Below, piece by piece: positions 22,989 to 34,484 of a stretch of DNA of 64,000 bases. The stretch is taken from positions 441,501 to 505,500 of the forward strand of contig JAOTON010002103.1 of the NCBI GenBank assembly GCA_034440635.1. Reading direction: 5' to 3'. The notes beneath the pieces are model-generated. The model saw only the letters and a program-made list of their open reading frames with translations. It made no database searches and was not told where the DNA came from. Source of the DNA: Lepas anatifera (Eukaryota; Arthropoda; Thecostraca; Lepadidae). Positions within the stretch are counted from its first letter, which is position 1. Each line of letters starts with the position of its first letter. Made by a program: the position numbers and the translations under genes.

Positions 22989-23511
22989 AGGGTGGCGTGT
23001 CAGCCGCGGCAGGACTCGTCCAATTAGACCAATGAGCTGGGACTTCAAGGTCTGGTGGACCGCAATGCACCGGCCACTGGCATTTTGGCCATCGCTGCGG
23101 ACGGCCATCGGACCGGTGTCGGCGCGCCTGCACACTGTGCAGACGGGCGGGAGAGGGCTGTGCACTGTGCACTGTGCACAGTGCACAGTCCTCTGCCACA
23201 CTGACCCGACGAGATGGCCTTCCTGTTAGACTAGCCCTGCTCTTCCACCGTGCCAAAAGATAGCAGCGGGATGGGATTTGTGTGATGTTGATCATACTTC
23301 AGTGGCAAGTATATTGTCATCTCCATCAGCAGCTGAATGATAGTATCGAGGCGTGGCTGCTGAAGCCAAAAGACTGTGTGAGTGACGCATCTCAGATGTG
23401 GGCGAGGGCTGGCCTGGAAACTCCCGTCACCCTAGTTGCCATTTTCATGATCAGTTAGACTGGAATGATTCCAGTTATGTTGGGAGTACCAAAGTCCGCG
23501 TGTTTGTCTCC
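22989..23511. other. unassigned sequence with a 24-bp perfect palindrome
   Basis: A perfect palindrome made of CTGTGCA/TGCACAG steps lies at 23165-23188. Open frames here on both strands are shadows of one another and match nothing I know. Confidence 0.5.
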
Positions 23512-23683
23512 GGGGACGCGGTAGTGGAGTTGTAGCTCAGCGTAGTTCCCCGCAGCCGACCCGGGTTCAAGGCCCGGCGGCTTCCCTGAATAAGGAGCTC
23601 CTGAGAAACCCTTCCAACGCGGAAAGAGTTGGTGACGCCATATGACCCAGACAGTTGGTACGTCGATAAGCCCCAAAAATTAG
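23512..23683 (+). mobile_element. tRNA-derived SINE, family S2, copy a
   Basis: The tRNA-like head has a B-box GGGTTCAAGGCC near 23560 and the A-box is degraded. The body runs AAACCCTTCCAAC, AAAGAGTTGGTGACGCCATA, CAGTTGGTACGTCGATAAGC, then CCCAAAAATTA. The copy at 45624-45810 aligns through the whole length and is delimited by a target duplication, which confirms the family limits. Confidence 0.85.
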
Positions 23684-23793
23684 TATGTGTCGGCCTCCTA
23701 GGCCAAGGGACATGCTATGTCAGCATGCATGGAAAAAAACATACCACCTCACAAGCAGCAAACGTAGTTACGGTTGACAAAAGTGGTTGGGAG

Positions 23794-24095
23794 CAGGGGC
23801 GGATCCGGGGGAAGCAGTCCAGCCAGGCTTCCCCAAAGTGAAATAGAGGGGACCCGAGCCCTCTTTTGCCCCCCAATAAAACTAGTGTTCCATAATCGAT
23901 ATATTGGGGAGGGTTGCGGGTCAATAGTTCTAAAATGTTATCAGTTTGCAAGGTATGTACCTCTTTGAACGGGAAAATATTTCCACCTGACCAGTTTAAT
24001 CCTGCCGGCCACCGCCTCCACCGCTTAATGTTGTTTTTTTCTCTCTGACATAAGTTTGTCCCCTGCCCCAACCAGTCGGCTGGATCCGCCTCTGG
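23794..24095. mobile_element. small DNA element with GGATCC-containing inverted ends
   Basis: Left end CAGGGGCGGATCC, right end CTGGATCCGCCTCTG. About 300 bp, non-coding. Similar inverted ends occur at 36917-37190 and 58819-59072. The superfamily is not certain; hAT-like MITEs often have such ends, which is only a suggestion. Confidence 0.6.
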
Positions 24096-24362
24096 TGGAG
24101 AGCGGTGTCCACCTGAAGCAGGAGGTACTGGCACTCTGTAACAACAGCGGTGGAGAGCGGCGTCCACCTGTAGCAGGAGGTACTGGCACTCTGTAACAAC
24201 AGCGGTGGAGAGCGGTGTCCACCTGTAGCAGGAGGTACTGGGACTCTGTAACAACAGCGGTGGAGAGCGGCGTCCACCTGTAGCAGTAGGTACTGGCACT
24301 CTGTAACAACAGCGGTGGAGAGCGGCCTCCACCTGAAGAAGGGGGTACTGGGACTCTGTAGC
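24096..24362 (+). repeat. minisatellite, 55-bp unit, about 5 copies
   Basis: The unit begins TGGAGAGCGGTGTCCACCTG and continues with a GTACTGGCACTCTGTAAC segment. The minus-strand open frame of 205 codons through it comes from the lack of stops in the unit and is not treated as a gene. Confidence 0.9.
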
Positions 24363-24399
24363 AACTGCAATGTGTGAGATTTATAATGTTTCAAATCAT

Positions 24400-24575
24400 T
24401 GCTCGGGCCTAACGACACACCAACTGCAAGGGTTATACGGCCCTGCCAACTCTCACCTTGTTGGTAGGGATTTTGGGGATTAGATCAACTTATTCAGAGG
24501 CTCTGCCTGAACTTGAACCCGGGACCTGTGGCTCAGAAAGCACGTGATTTTATACCAGTGAGCCACGCATCCCCT
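24400..24575 (-). mobile_element. tRNA-derived SINE, family S3
   Basis: Read on the minus strand, the head has A-box TGGCTCACTGG and B-box GGGTTCAAGTTC. The 3' half contains GAGAGTTGGCAGGGCCGTAT then GCAGTTGGTGTGTCGTTAGG. It aligns with the 3' domain of family S2 (AGAGTTGG..GACGCCATATGA, CAGTTGGTGCGTCGATAAGC), while the tRNA head differs. Confidence 0.75.
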
Positions 24576-25016
24576 CTTATGATGTCCCGGTGGCGAATCT
24601 ATCCTTAGCATCATCAGCAGCTACAAGATAATGTCGAGTCGTACAAATAAAGCGAAATGATTATGTGGGTGACGGACATCGAATCCGGAGATGGGTGGCT
24701 TGGAAGCTACTCTACCCCTAATAATAGTATACTTTCTTGCCTATTCGACCCAATCATTAGCAGTTTGGATGTTGGTCTGGACATCCATTACAGCGCTCAA
24801 GTAATGCTAAGGTTTCGGGAAAATGTGCTCCTGAGTTGTTCCTGATTTTTTTGGTAGACAACATCATTGTTCTTGTCCCGTCCGGTAGCATGGATACCAA
24901 ATCGCTCACTGCCAAAGGTGGTCTGATCGATAAACTAATTATTGTTGGAGCTTAGGAGAGAGTGGGGGTGATTGGTGAGCAGGTTTATGTGAGAGTGGGG
25001 GGTGATTGGGGGCAGG
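24576..25016. other. unassigned sequence
   Basis: A short open frame at 24657-24845 has no known domain. No element is recognised. Confidence 0.5.
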
Positions 25017-25090
25017 GTTTTTTATAAGTTTTGTCAAAACTGTTCCCGTTCGGTTTTTGGAGCTGGAGTGTCACTAAAGTCATCAATGGG
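25017..25090 (-). mobile_element. SINE S1 3' fragment
   Basis: TTATAAGTTTTGTCAAAACT, then CCGTTCGGTTTTTGGAGC and CACTAAAGTCATCAA match the 3' end of family S1 (compare 11590-11650). The tRNA head is absent and the fragment runs straight into a minisatellite. Confidence 0.7.
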
Positions 25091-25318
25091 TTTAGGTGAA
25101 AGTGGGATGGTCGAGGTGCACGTTTAGGTGAGAGTGGGGATGGCCGGGGTGCAGGTTTAGGTGAGAATGGGATGGTCGAGGTGCAGGTTTAGGTGAGAGT
25201 GGGGATGGTCGAGGTGCAGGTTTAGATGAGAATGGGATGGTCGAGGTGCAGGCTTAGATGGGAGCGGGGATGGTCGAGGTGCAGGTTTAGGTGAGAGTGG
25301 GGATGGTCGAGGTGCATC
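25091..25318 (+). repeat. minisatellite, about 33-bp unit, about 7 copies
   Basis: The unit contains GTTTAGGTGAGAGTGGGGAT then GGTCGAGGTGCAG. Alternate copies carry GAGAATGGGATGG. It starts within the truncated SINE end. Confidence 0.85.
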
Positions 25319-25721
25319 TTCATCTTCCTCCTGTATGCCTCTCTGATGTGCTTTCTTTTGGAGCATCAGCTCGGGGCCAGAGAGTGAGCCGATTGCAGAT
25401 GCAGGAGAGGAGCCCTGCCATGCTGTGAATGAGGACGCACGAACCGTCGAACAAAAACCCTGTGTGACGCAATATGCCCTGCGCTGCCTGAAGCGTGCGC
25501 TATCATTATGAAACGGGCATCGCAAAACAAACGCCGGGCGCGAACCAACCCGCCGTGCACAAAACGTGGCCCAAAAAAGACTGCCGTGTTCAAGGTAACC
25601 TCATGAACTGTTGGAAGCAGTTGCGCACTTAAAGCTGATTTCTACCATCAGGGTAGATTGCCCACTCTGCCGTTTCAACACATCGGCTGGTGTCGACCTA
25701 AGTGGCATTCCAAATGGGCTA
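25319..25721. other. unassigned sequence
   Basis: Overlapping open frames on the minus strand have no recognisable domain. Confidence 0.5.
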
Positions 25722-26572
25722 TTAACACGCGCATTGACGGGGGTCTGAGCCACCTTCGCTTTGACGAGGGGGCCGGGTACCCGCCCCCTAAGATTTCAAG
25801 AACCACGCTAGGTAACAAAAAACGGTAAGGGACGTTGGGTAGCCCATCCACTTCTCCATCGAAATTATTTGAACCATTTTTTGTCAGATCACATTTAAGG
25901 TCACGATAGGTCAAAACATGCCGTAATAGGAATAACATGTAAATTAAGTTTTTTGGCCATTTCATCTGAACAAGCAAAGATATAGCAAAAGGACTTGAAC
26001 TATATGAATCCTCTCAGCAAGCCAAATCGAATGATATATAATTTGACCTTGCTAGGTGAAATCAAGGATTTGGCCTGACCTGAGGTCAGGTCAGGGTTAA
26101 ATTATATAAAATGCATATCATTAGAACCGCAAAGTCAAGATGAGTCTAATGCAGGTAAAAGTAACGCTCTATCACTATTTGTTACTGAGTTATACAGTAA
26201 AAACCATTTTTCCCATGTATTTCCAATAGAGAGGTCATGCCTCGTACCTGACCTTAGGTCATCGATATCAAAAAATACCGGAACATATTGTAGAGAACTC
26301 GGTGGGCCCATTATGTGATATGAGTTTCACTCGGATAAGTTCACCCTGCTCCGACTTATGCTATCTTAAACTTTTTTTGAGGTCAGGTTCACTTGACCTG
26401 TACTGGTGACCTGACCTAAGATGACCTAACCTTAAGATTTTCATAGAAGTTGTAAAAAGGATGAGGGAAAAGGTATGCCAAGTACGGCGGCGCTACGCGC
26501 CGCCGTTTTACTACTATCTCCGAAAAACCCGAGGGGGCGGGTACCCGCCTCCCCGTCAATGCGCGCCATTAG
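25722..26572 (+). mobile_element. TTAA element, family A copy 6
   Basis: TTAA at 25722-25725, left end ACGCGCATTGACGGGGGTCT, right end CCCGTCAATGCGCGCC then ATTAG at 26568-26572. A short direct duplication AAATGCGCGCCATTAG follows at once. The GGCGGCGCTACGCGCCGCC palindrome near 26485 and the GCGGGTACCCGC palindrome near 26537 are intact. Confidence 0.85.
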
Positions 26573-27820
26573 AAATGCGCGCCATTAGCAAGACTAGCTG
26601 TACAATAAAGTACACAGCGCATCCAACGCACGTCTCATAAAGGTGGGGCTACGAATCACTCGTCAGACCGAGACCATAAGTGGCGCTGACAAAACTTCAA
26701 TATGGCCTCAATACCAGTCGGTTACGTCTGTCCATCACTGTTTCAGGAGTCCTTTTCTCATCTTTGCGAATCCAGCCTCCAAGTACCTTAACATCGCTCT
26801 CAAAGTCGACATTTCTCGGTGACTTATCGATAATTCTCTCTACAAATCAAATGACGCAGCCTCAATTTCTCTAAGAACTAGGGCATATCTGTCCTAAAAA
26901 GTGGTTTAGAACCTCAAACGTTTGCATACATAATTATTTAAGAAGAAAAAACATTGCAAAACTCTTTTGAAACCGACATATAGGACTCTAAAGAAATCAC
27001 AATTGCCCAATCAGAAACCCAGGAATTCTCATGCCTGGGTCACGTGACATATCTGACGCAAAAGTTTCGTCATCCTGAGAATTTTGTAGAAAAGGACTGA
27101 AGACCTGAGGTACGAAATGACTGAAGACTTGAGTAATTATTTTATGTTCTTTTTCCAGGGCAAAATGATTTATTTTGTAATTTATGGAGCCTATGTAAAA
27201 TTAATCAAATACTAACACAGGAGAACAGACACTTTTATCACAAAACAATTGCTTTGAAACTTTGAAAACATTGAGATCAAAAGCAGGTTCCAGCCTTTTA
27301 CCGGTACCGTTAACATATGACAGTATCATAATCAAAATTGTCAAAATAGCAGGAAACCACAATACAATTTTTGGCGTATCTCCTTTTAACTTTCGTCTTG
27401 CCGAGGTGGAAGTCGGTTCAAGGTCGTCCATATACAAGGGGCTTGCAAGAACATGGTTGTGTTTTGCTCGATACGTGTGTAACCGACATATGTGAACTCA
27501 GGTGAGTTCACATATCGTGACCAAATTTCAAATCTGGACTGTGTCTGGTCTGGATGAATTGCACGAGGATTCCATCCATACATATATTCACACCCAACAC
27601 ATACACAGAGCATACGCACCTAGCTAGGATTCGCTGTCCTCATCGCTGTTCTTGATCTAGGAACATCACTTCACTACGACCTAACTCCTACCGTATTTTC
27701 CAGGCTTCAACGATTTTGGCTTGCTGGCTCTAGACCTGTTGGGCGTATGAGATTCGATGTCAATTAGTGACTCACTACGTAAACCTGAGCAGACGCAGGA
27801 GTGGTCAGCTGGAGTCCCGC
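26573..27820. other. unassigned sequence
   Basis: No gene is recognised in about 1.2 kb. An inverted repeat with 13-bp arms (ATATGTGAACTCA, two-base spacer, TGAGTTCACATAT) lies at 27488-27515. Confidence 0.5.
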
Positions 27821-27900
27821 CCACCCCGGCCTCCCCGGCCCCGGAGGGCTGGTGCTTAGACCACCCCGGCCTCCCCGGCCCCGGAGGGCTGGTGCTTAGA
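27821..27900 (+). repeat. 40-bp unit, two identical tandem copies
   Basis: Two perfect copies of a unit beginning CCACCCCGGCCTCCCCGGCC and ending GGGCTGGTGCTTAGA. Confidence 0.9.
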
Positions 27901-28136
27901 CCACCTGGCTGCAATTCTGCAGCGGAAAATCACGTGACCTCAGACCACCTTAACGACTGAGGCTGCCCAGTCATAATGCTGGAGCAGGCCATCGTAACGA
28001 GAGCAGACTCAGAGCTCCTGATGAGGTCAGGCTAATTTCACTTAAACACACCCTCAATGACAGGCTCATGGAGTAGCTGACCGTGCCATTGAACCTGGTC
28101 TTCCCTCACGGGGCTCCTGGAAAGAAACAGGCGCAC

Positions 28137-28281
28137 GGAGCACATGGTACACATGGTACAGGTACACACGGAGCACATGGTACACATGGTACAGGTACAC
28201 ACGGAGCACATGGTACACATGGTACAGGTACACACGGAGCACATGGTACACATGGTACAGGTACACACGGAGCACATGGAG
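28137..28281 (+). repeat. minisatellite, 33-bp unit, 4.4 copies
   Basis: Near-perfect copies of a unit that starts GGAGCACATGGTACACATGG and ends TACAGGTACACAC. Because 33 is a multiple of three, it stays open in several frames, giving Gly-Thr-His-rich or Cys-rich peptides. There is no gene context to support translation. Confidence 0.9.
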
Positions 28282-28846
28282 CGGAGCTCTGTCTGCCCAC
28301 TTAACTGATAGTAATGGGCAAATGGAATAACGACACCAGATGCACCAGATGCGACAACTGCGTTTCACATAGATAGGAAGGACAAGATAGAACGGTGCAA
28401 GTGTAGTTTTGCTGTGAGTGCAACATTCTGGAAATACATCGGTACATAGCCTACCGCGTTCAATGGTCTAGCCTCGGCCCATTTCGTACCCACCACTGTC
28501 TGGGGGTCGGCTCGGTCCACCCTCCCCACTATTAATTCGGGAACCGGAAGTGATACGAAAAAATGGAAACGGTGTTTGGAAGTGGCTTGCCGTCTCTTAC
28601 TTTTGAGCCGAGTTTGAAACATATCTGTTGACCCGTAATATCACAGTGGACTAATATAGGTTAGATGTAGGCCCGTTTAGGAAATATGTTGCAACGCGGG
28701 ATCCTTCAGACCTAAAAAGTCAAATACATCGATATGTTCTTCTTGACCAATAATTCAAACAATATGCGGCAGTCACAATGTGAACTCTGCCTGACCGCGA
28801 CCTTAAGTCAAAGTGAAATAATCACCTTTAAATGTCATATCGTATA
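28282..28846. other. unassigned sequence
   Basis: Nothing recognisable. Confidence 0.5.
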
Positions 28847-29640
28847 TTATCCCTCGCACCACCGGGGACATCGATATTGCCTTATGGTTATTCTAGAATA
28901 ACAGAAAAAACGAGGTGAGCACCGCAGCTGTCACCCCATCATTTTCCCACCATTCCTGAATTTTTTCCCCGGGCCACACTAGGTCAGGTCACCAGGCGAA
29001 GTCAGTCAGTCACCTCACCTCAAATTTTGAGCTCTACCAGAGCTACATTTTTAGATCGATCGATTTCAAACTTTTTACACTTGATAACCCATCCCAAATC
29101 TGCAAAATTTATCTGCGGGATTTTTTATGTGGCGACATGAAGGCAGGTCACGAGGTGACCTCTTCCATAGAAAAAGCATGGGATGATCTAAAAGTCACAA
29201 CTATTATTGCAAATGCTAATATTTCTCCGAAAATCACTGTTGATTACTTTTTTACGGATTCCAGCGGATATATTTACCCTTTGACTAATCTGAGGTCATC
29301 ACAGGTCACCAGGGATTAGCAATAGTATTTTGATGATAACTTTTGATCTAATCAAGCTAGAGCGCTGAATTAAACGTCATCGTATATGCCTCGTCGCTGG
29401 CTTTCATTTGATGTACGACAAAGACGCTTTTTGACCTAACGTGACCTCAGGTCACGTTAGGTCAAGATGTGCCCTCTGGAGGTCAAACCACTGGCGGGAG
29501 ATCACATAGCGGAGAAATCCTGGCATTTTCCTATCAAGTTTACTTTGTCAGATCTCAATGGCTAGATTGGCATGAGGTCTGTACCCAGGTTTTTTAAGCA
29601 TTGCATATTGTAGTGGAAATAGCTTATGATGACCAACTTG
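28847..29640 (-). mobile_element. TTAA element, family B copy 6, truncated
   Basis: The left end is TTATCCCTCGCACCACCGGG at 28847, with the palindrome decayed to ACATCGAT. The interior aligns with copy B5 (reverse orientation) as far as the GCATTGCAT region near 29600-29640, then stops. The right terminus and TTAA are missing. The tetranucleotide TTAT and scattered changes indicate age. Confidence 0.75.
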
Positions 29641-29910
29641 ATCTGGATGACCTGGATTGTCTTTACGATTCGGAAATACTTCAGCGAGAAAATGCATCGA
29701 ACTGATATTTTGTGTGCATGAATGCGACGACACTGTGTATGCAGACAAGCAAGAACACGGTGTATGTACTAATGATGATAATGATGATCAGGTTTACGTT
29801 AATGGTGAGGGCTTATGATACAATAATGATATGTGAATCAAATATAATGCCTAGGCCGTCACCGGAAGCAAAAACAAACTTGACCTGGATGACAAAAAAT
29901 TGAGCGCCTG
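29641..29910. other. unassigned sequence
   Basis: Contains ATGATGATAATGATGAT simple repeat near 29780. No gene. Confidence 0.5.
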
Positions 29911-30244
29911 AGATAGATAGATAGATAGATTTTCTTCCATTCTCACACTTTGTAAGGCCACATACACTTCGCGATTGGCGCAGAAGCCAAAAGGCTTAAT
30001 TCTTGGCGCCACTCTCAACAATAACAACACAAAACAGCAGACATACATTGGCATTAACACTTCGAATCATGCTCACATGCAAACATAAAACCAAAATAGA
30101 TAGATTTTCTGGAATGTCAAAAGTACTCAATCAGTTCCTGACCCGTCTGGGGCAGCACTGTGGGCGGAGGCCCACCGGACGCGTCCACCGCCATGGCCGC
30201 CAACCAGCGCCGCACGCGCCGGCGCCCCGCAACCGCTCCAGTTC

Positions 30245-30505
30245 TCAAAAGAATCTCTTCGTTTTTGTCAAGAAGTTTTGGAAAGCGTGGTCCACCTCTC
30301 TCCCAGTATCCACGTCGAGGCCGGTGCCGGATACCAGCGTGTCTAGTTTGACTTGGGGGGAAAGATTCAGGATGTTTAAACCTAAATTTGTTAAAGTTTG
30401 GAAGAGCTCAGCACGTGTGTTGTCATATAAAGGGCACTCGAGTACGAAATGTTTGACCGACTCGGTCCGGTGCCCACAGAGGCATTGTGGCGAGGGAGTG
30501 TTCAT
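30245..30505 (-). pseudogene. LINE ORF2 C-terminal zinc-knuckle fragment
   Basis: A fragment of 86 codons with a C-x-C...H-x4-C arrangement (CLCG...HFVLEC) near its start. This is the post-RT domain typical of several LINE clades. It is frame-shifted relative to the upstream RT end at 30578-30892, so it is non-functional. No independent gene is implied. Confidence 0.7.
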
Positions 30506-30577
30506 ATTTTGGAAGAGGTGGGCAAAAAATGATGAGTTTCCTACTCTGAGCTGCGGGTGGAGCCTGTTTCCAGTCTT

Positions 30578-30892
30578 TTAGCCCAATCCAAAATATTTTG
30601 TGGCTTGCCTAACACCAAAATACTCGAGAATTTTTCTTTTGAATGTGACAAGGTTCGTCGTTCTGATCTCGTTGAGAAGACTATTCCAATCTCTGGATGT
30701 TTTTGGAATGAATGAGCTTTGGAATAATGTTGTTCTGGTTTCTGGTTGGGATATTGTTTGTGAATTTCTGAGAGGCCGTCCAATGTGAGCATATCGCGTA
30801 TTCGGAACAATGGACTTAACGTAATTGTAGGCGAGTGAATTCGGGAGCTTTAGTTTTTGAAATTCACGTAGCCTGTGTATTTTGCGTCGCAC
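30578..30892 (-). pseudogene. LINE reverse transcriptase C-terminal end, fragment
   Basis: This 104-codon frame carries NSLAYNYVKSI and SFIPKTSRDWNSL, matching the thumb/C-terminal region of CR1/L2-like LINE polymerases. The catalytic core is not present in the window. Confidence 0.7.
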
Positions 30893-30930
30893 AGCTAATA
30901 AGGTCCACCCAAGCTCCTCGTGGAGTTTTG

Positions 30931-31515
30931 CTGTTGGGGTTCTCTTTTTGCTCCGGTGATTAACCTAACGTATGACAATGTCTCAGATATAGAACACATT
31001 TCTGTCTCACGGATGTCACAAAAATATGAAAGCCTACGGAAAATTTGGAGAAAATATAGTTTCAAACCAAAATATTCTTCAGTTCACCATCTTTCGATGC
31101 ATAGCACTAAGGGGTAGAGCAAAAGGAACTTGGCTTAAAACAGTTCACAATTAAAAAAAAATATCCAAAACTGTAGCATTCTGCTCACTTTTTTACTCCG
31201 TCAACTTTCACTTTATATTGTGACCATTTTGATAAATTTTAATAGTTCGAAATGTCGTTTTGAGTGTGCTATTCATGATGATTATGATGTATAAAATTAA
31301 CCGAAAATCGCTGATAATCTAAAGTAGTTGAAAACGCCAAAGAGTATATTATGATTGGCAAAACCATAACTCGCCAATTTCGAAATATTATTATCTTTCG
31401 AAACCGTGTCTTCGTCAGAAAAAAGGTTTGAATTTAAAAGTAATTGATAGCGATGGTTTTTAAATACAAGGTGAATTTTAGGCGAACAGCATGCAGGTAC
31501 ATGTAAGTACATTTC
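30931..31515. other. unassigned AT-rich sequence
   Basis: No gene or element end is recognised. Confidence 0.5.
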
Positions 31516-32547
31516 TTAACCCGCGCCCCACCGGGGTCCGGCGCCACCTTCGCCCCACCGGAGGCCATCGATGCCCCTTCCCTCTAACTAAAAAATATAG
31601 GGGCTAGCGAAAATCTGCAAAGTGCATTAGAAAGCTAGCGTGAATTCAGTAAGAAATTACTTGCATGTTTAAGCGCTCAGGTCAATGGTTCGACCTCCAT
31701 AGGTCAAGTTAGGTTACAATAGGCTGTTTTCACTAAAACATACAATGATTAAGCATACTGGGCATAACTCTTGTGCCATTAGAGCTATTGAGATCTAGTA
31801 AAGTAGATTTAATAGGAAACTCCCAGACCTTTGTCCGCTATGTGAAACGTAATGACTTCCTGCCAGTGGTTTGACTTTCAGAGGTCACCTCGTGACCTAA
31901 TATGACCTGAGGTCACGAAAGGTCAAAAATTGACCTTGCCGTATGTCAAATGAAAGCCAGTGACGAGACCAACGCGATGATGTTTGATTCATCGCTCTAG
32001 CTTAATCATGTCAAAAGTTATTGTCAAAATACTGTTTTTGACCCCTAATAGTGACCTTGGATGACCTCGGAGAGTGTAAAAGGGCAAAAATGGCCCTTGA
32101 GATCCGTAAAAGGTGACCGAAAACGCTTTTCTGAGTAAGCTTAGTATTCCAGTCGTTTTTATGACTGTTACGTCATAATACAGCTTTTCCCACGTTTTTT
32201 TCAATTGGAGAGGTCACCTCATGACCTGACCTCAGGTCAAGAAATTGAAAAATTCCGGATATACACCTTGTAGACTCTTGGGGGCATAAAGTGTAGGAAA
32301 TTGCAAATTGATCTATTAAGAAATGTAGCTCTTATAGAGCTCAAAAGTTGAAGTGAGGTGACCTTGGTTGACTTCGCCTGGTGACCTGACCTTGAGTGAC
32401 CCGGGGTAAAAATTTCAGGGATGTCGGAAAAATGATGGGGTGAAAGAGAGAGCCCTCAACCGCGGTGTTCCGTCTCGTTGTGATTCTGCTATTCCGAAAA
32501 ACTTTTGGGGGGGGCCATCGATGGCCCCCGGTGGGGGCGAGGGTTAA
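31516..32547 (+). mobile_element. TTAA element, family B copy 2
   Basis: Element of 1032 bp with TTAA at 31516-31519 and 32544-32547. Left end CCCGCGCCCCACCGGGG then GGCGCCACCTTCGCCCC. The right palindrome GGGGCCATCGATGGCCCC is intact and the left one has lost bases. Intermediate divergence. Confidence 0.9.
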
Positions 32548-32629
32548 CATCTCGCACAGAATACAGTATGACGACTTTACCACATATTTATTACCTAAGC
32601 AATATTATCTAAAAACTACACGCTGCAAG

Positions 32630-32890
32630 AACTACACTCACATATCTGTACGATACATATCTGTATACATGTTACAGGGAAAGTGCGAAATCCGGGATTT
32701 CGCGAACTCCCTAGGGATTTCGCGAAATCACTGACCAGCCAGGGAGTTCGCGAAATCCCTAGGGAGTTCGCGAAATCACTGGCCGACCAGGGATTTCGCG
32801 AACTCCCTAGGGATTTCGCGAACTCACTGAAACTTCAGTGATTTCGCGAACTACCTGAATGCTTTTCAGGGATTTCGCGAAATCCCTAAC
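32630..32890 (+). repeat. array of TTCGCGAA palindromes, left copy
   Basis: TTCGCGAA occurs at 32699, 32719, 32747, 32767, 32795, 32815, 32843 and 32874. The spacing alternates 20 and 28 bp, a 48-bp dimer. Each core sits in a larger palindrome such as AGGGATTTCGCGAAATCCCT. Left of the array lies ATCTGTATACATGTTACAGG. The same structure appears inverted at 37594-37870. Confidence 0.85.
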
Positions 32891-33439
32891 ATGCCAATAT
32901 GTCATATAGTTTAAATCGGAAGAATGATCCTTCAGTGATCCGGTTTTACACTCCCCGTCCATGTTTTCTCTTTCCATGTTGTGTTTTGCTTGATTTTATG
33001 TATGTCGGCCTGATATTTATTTTTTGAAAATTAATTTTACACCCTCCGCTCCACCTCACACCGGATCCTTGTGCCCGCTGACGAACTATTCGAGTCACTA
33101 GCCTTCCTCGAGGTGCATGGTTTATGCAATATGAACCGTAGGTGTGGAGAGGGGGGGCTTAAAACAAACTAGAGATGCCATTACTTTTTTCATTGTCATC
33201 TGTAATGAATATCTTGATTTCTCAAAAGCAAACTCCTGATGGGAAGTATTGTGCCGTAAGAAACGGACAAAGAACTGATATACTTTCACAAAGGTATATT
33301 TTAGCTATGTCTATGTTATAATGTACTACGGACGTCCACAAATTTTCAAATAGCAATATTTTGATACAGGAGGACGTGTCGGCCTCGAAAAAGCTCTCGG
33401 TGTAAGAAGCGGCACGCCTGTCATCGTTTGACCATTGCC
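32891..33439. other. unassigned sequence between repeats
   Basis: Nothing recognised. It may belong to the interior of a larger element bounded by the two TTCGCGAA arrays. Confidence 0.4.
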
Positions 33440-33930
33440 AAGGCTTTCATTTCATTTTCATTTATTTCATTTATTCAGGTTTATCAGCAACAGGTATGTG
33501 GAAACCCAATTACAGCTGAAGTCGAGCAATAAAACAGCACGCCAATGAATATTTACAATGCAACCGTGTAACAATGTAATGCAACCTATTTCTGCAACAA
33601 TAATATAAAACACTCAATATAAGATTTACACGAAGCTATGAATATGAAGCATATGAAAATACATCAGAAGCACGGCAATACATTAAGACATGAAAAAACG
33701 GCATAAAATAAGATAAGAAGCCTAAAATGGATGAGCTTTAACATATTTCCTCACCCTGGCTCTAAAACTACTAAAGGTCGAAGCGTAGGGGTCTGCCTCG
33801 GGACGGCGTCCAAGATGGTCATTAAAAGCAATGGCTGCCCTGCGAAATAAGCCTCTTTTGACGGTCTCCACACGAGGGAGGGAAACATGTAAAAGGTGGC
33901 TTTGCATCCCCCTGCTTTCAGAAATTTTAT
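33440..33930 (-). mobile_element. LINE 3'-end fragment
   Basis: On the minus strand, a short frame at 33722-33907 contains FRRAAIAFNDHLG and FSSFRARVRKYVK. This resembles the C-terminal end of a LINE RT protein (aromatic-Arg-x-Ala...FN...F+x+v+). The following 300 bp to an AAATGAAATAAATGAAAATG tail near 33445-33480 could be the 3' UTR. Weak evidence, no catalytic motif. Confidence 0.45.
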
Positions 33931-34484
33931 TGTCGATTCCGGCGGGCTAGCAAATGCACTTCAAGCTTAAGTGCTCCAGCCACGGTCATGACAATAGGCA
34001 ATGAGATAGCACATTGCAAATATGCGTAACAATTGTTTTATTCCGTGTCCTGCTTATGCCGACAACTTTAGTTGTCGGCTTATGTTCAGCTGTAGCTGAA
34101 ACTGTATAACACTTCTGATATACTGATAAACTGAAAACAGAGATATGGTCTAAGTTAATTTGCAGAATAATTATTTCGTTGTTGCAGTTCTGAAAATTTA
34201 TCTTAGTATAGCCGAACCGTACCTGTAAAGATTGGCCAAAGTTTTGGAATACATTAATGAACTTAATGCAAAAAAATAATATAGCATTATTGTATTTTCT
34301 TTACCCAGAATGTAATACGAAATGGCCATCAGATAAGCAGCATTTCTCTTTTGTGTAGTAATGAGGCTTGTGATATGATAATGATCTCTCTGCAGATGCT
34401 GGATAAGTGAGTTGGAAAGAAGCGCTTCAGAATTTTGTATCTAACGGTACTTACAGTTGGTGCACCTGACCAACTTCGGACCGA
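33931..34484. other. unassigned AT-rich sequence
   Basis: Contains a short inverted repeat GCCGACAACTTTAGTTGTCGGC at 34058-34079 in two nearly touching arms. No gene. Confidence 0.5.

Larger units (their letters stand above)
29911..30930 (-). mobile_element. LINE 3' fragment (CR1/L2-like C-terminus)
   Basis: The minus strand encodes the end of a LINE reverse-transcriptase protein. Reading from 30930 leftward there is LGWTLLAVRRKIHRL. Next comes a segment with SFIPKTSRDWNSLLNEIR (30578-30892), the usual C-terminal signature. A zinc-knuckle-like CLCGHRTESVKHFVLEC follows in another frame (30245-30505). The element ends in a GATA/TATC tract at 29911-29930, a typical LINE 3' tail. At least one frameshift separates the two parts and the 5' end is truncated. 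The exact clade is uncertain. Confidence 0.75.

Noticed and set aside
23715..24418. Minus-strand frames of up to 205 codons as genes
   Set aside because: They run through a 55-bp minisatellite and a GGATCC-ended element; length comes from repeats lacking stops.
28137..28281. Gly-His-Thr repeat protein encoded by the 33-bp array
   Set aside because: Open in several frames on both strands, no start or flanking coding sequence, and the period alone explains the lack of stops.
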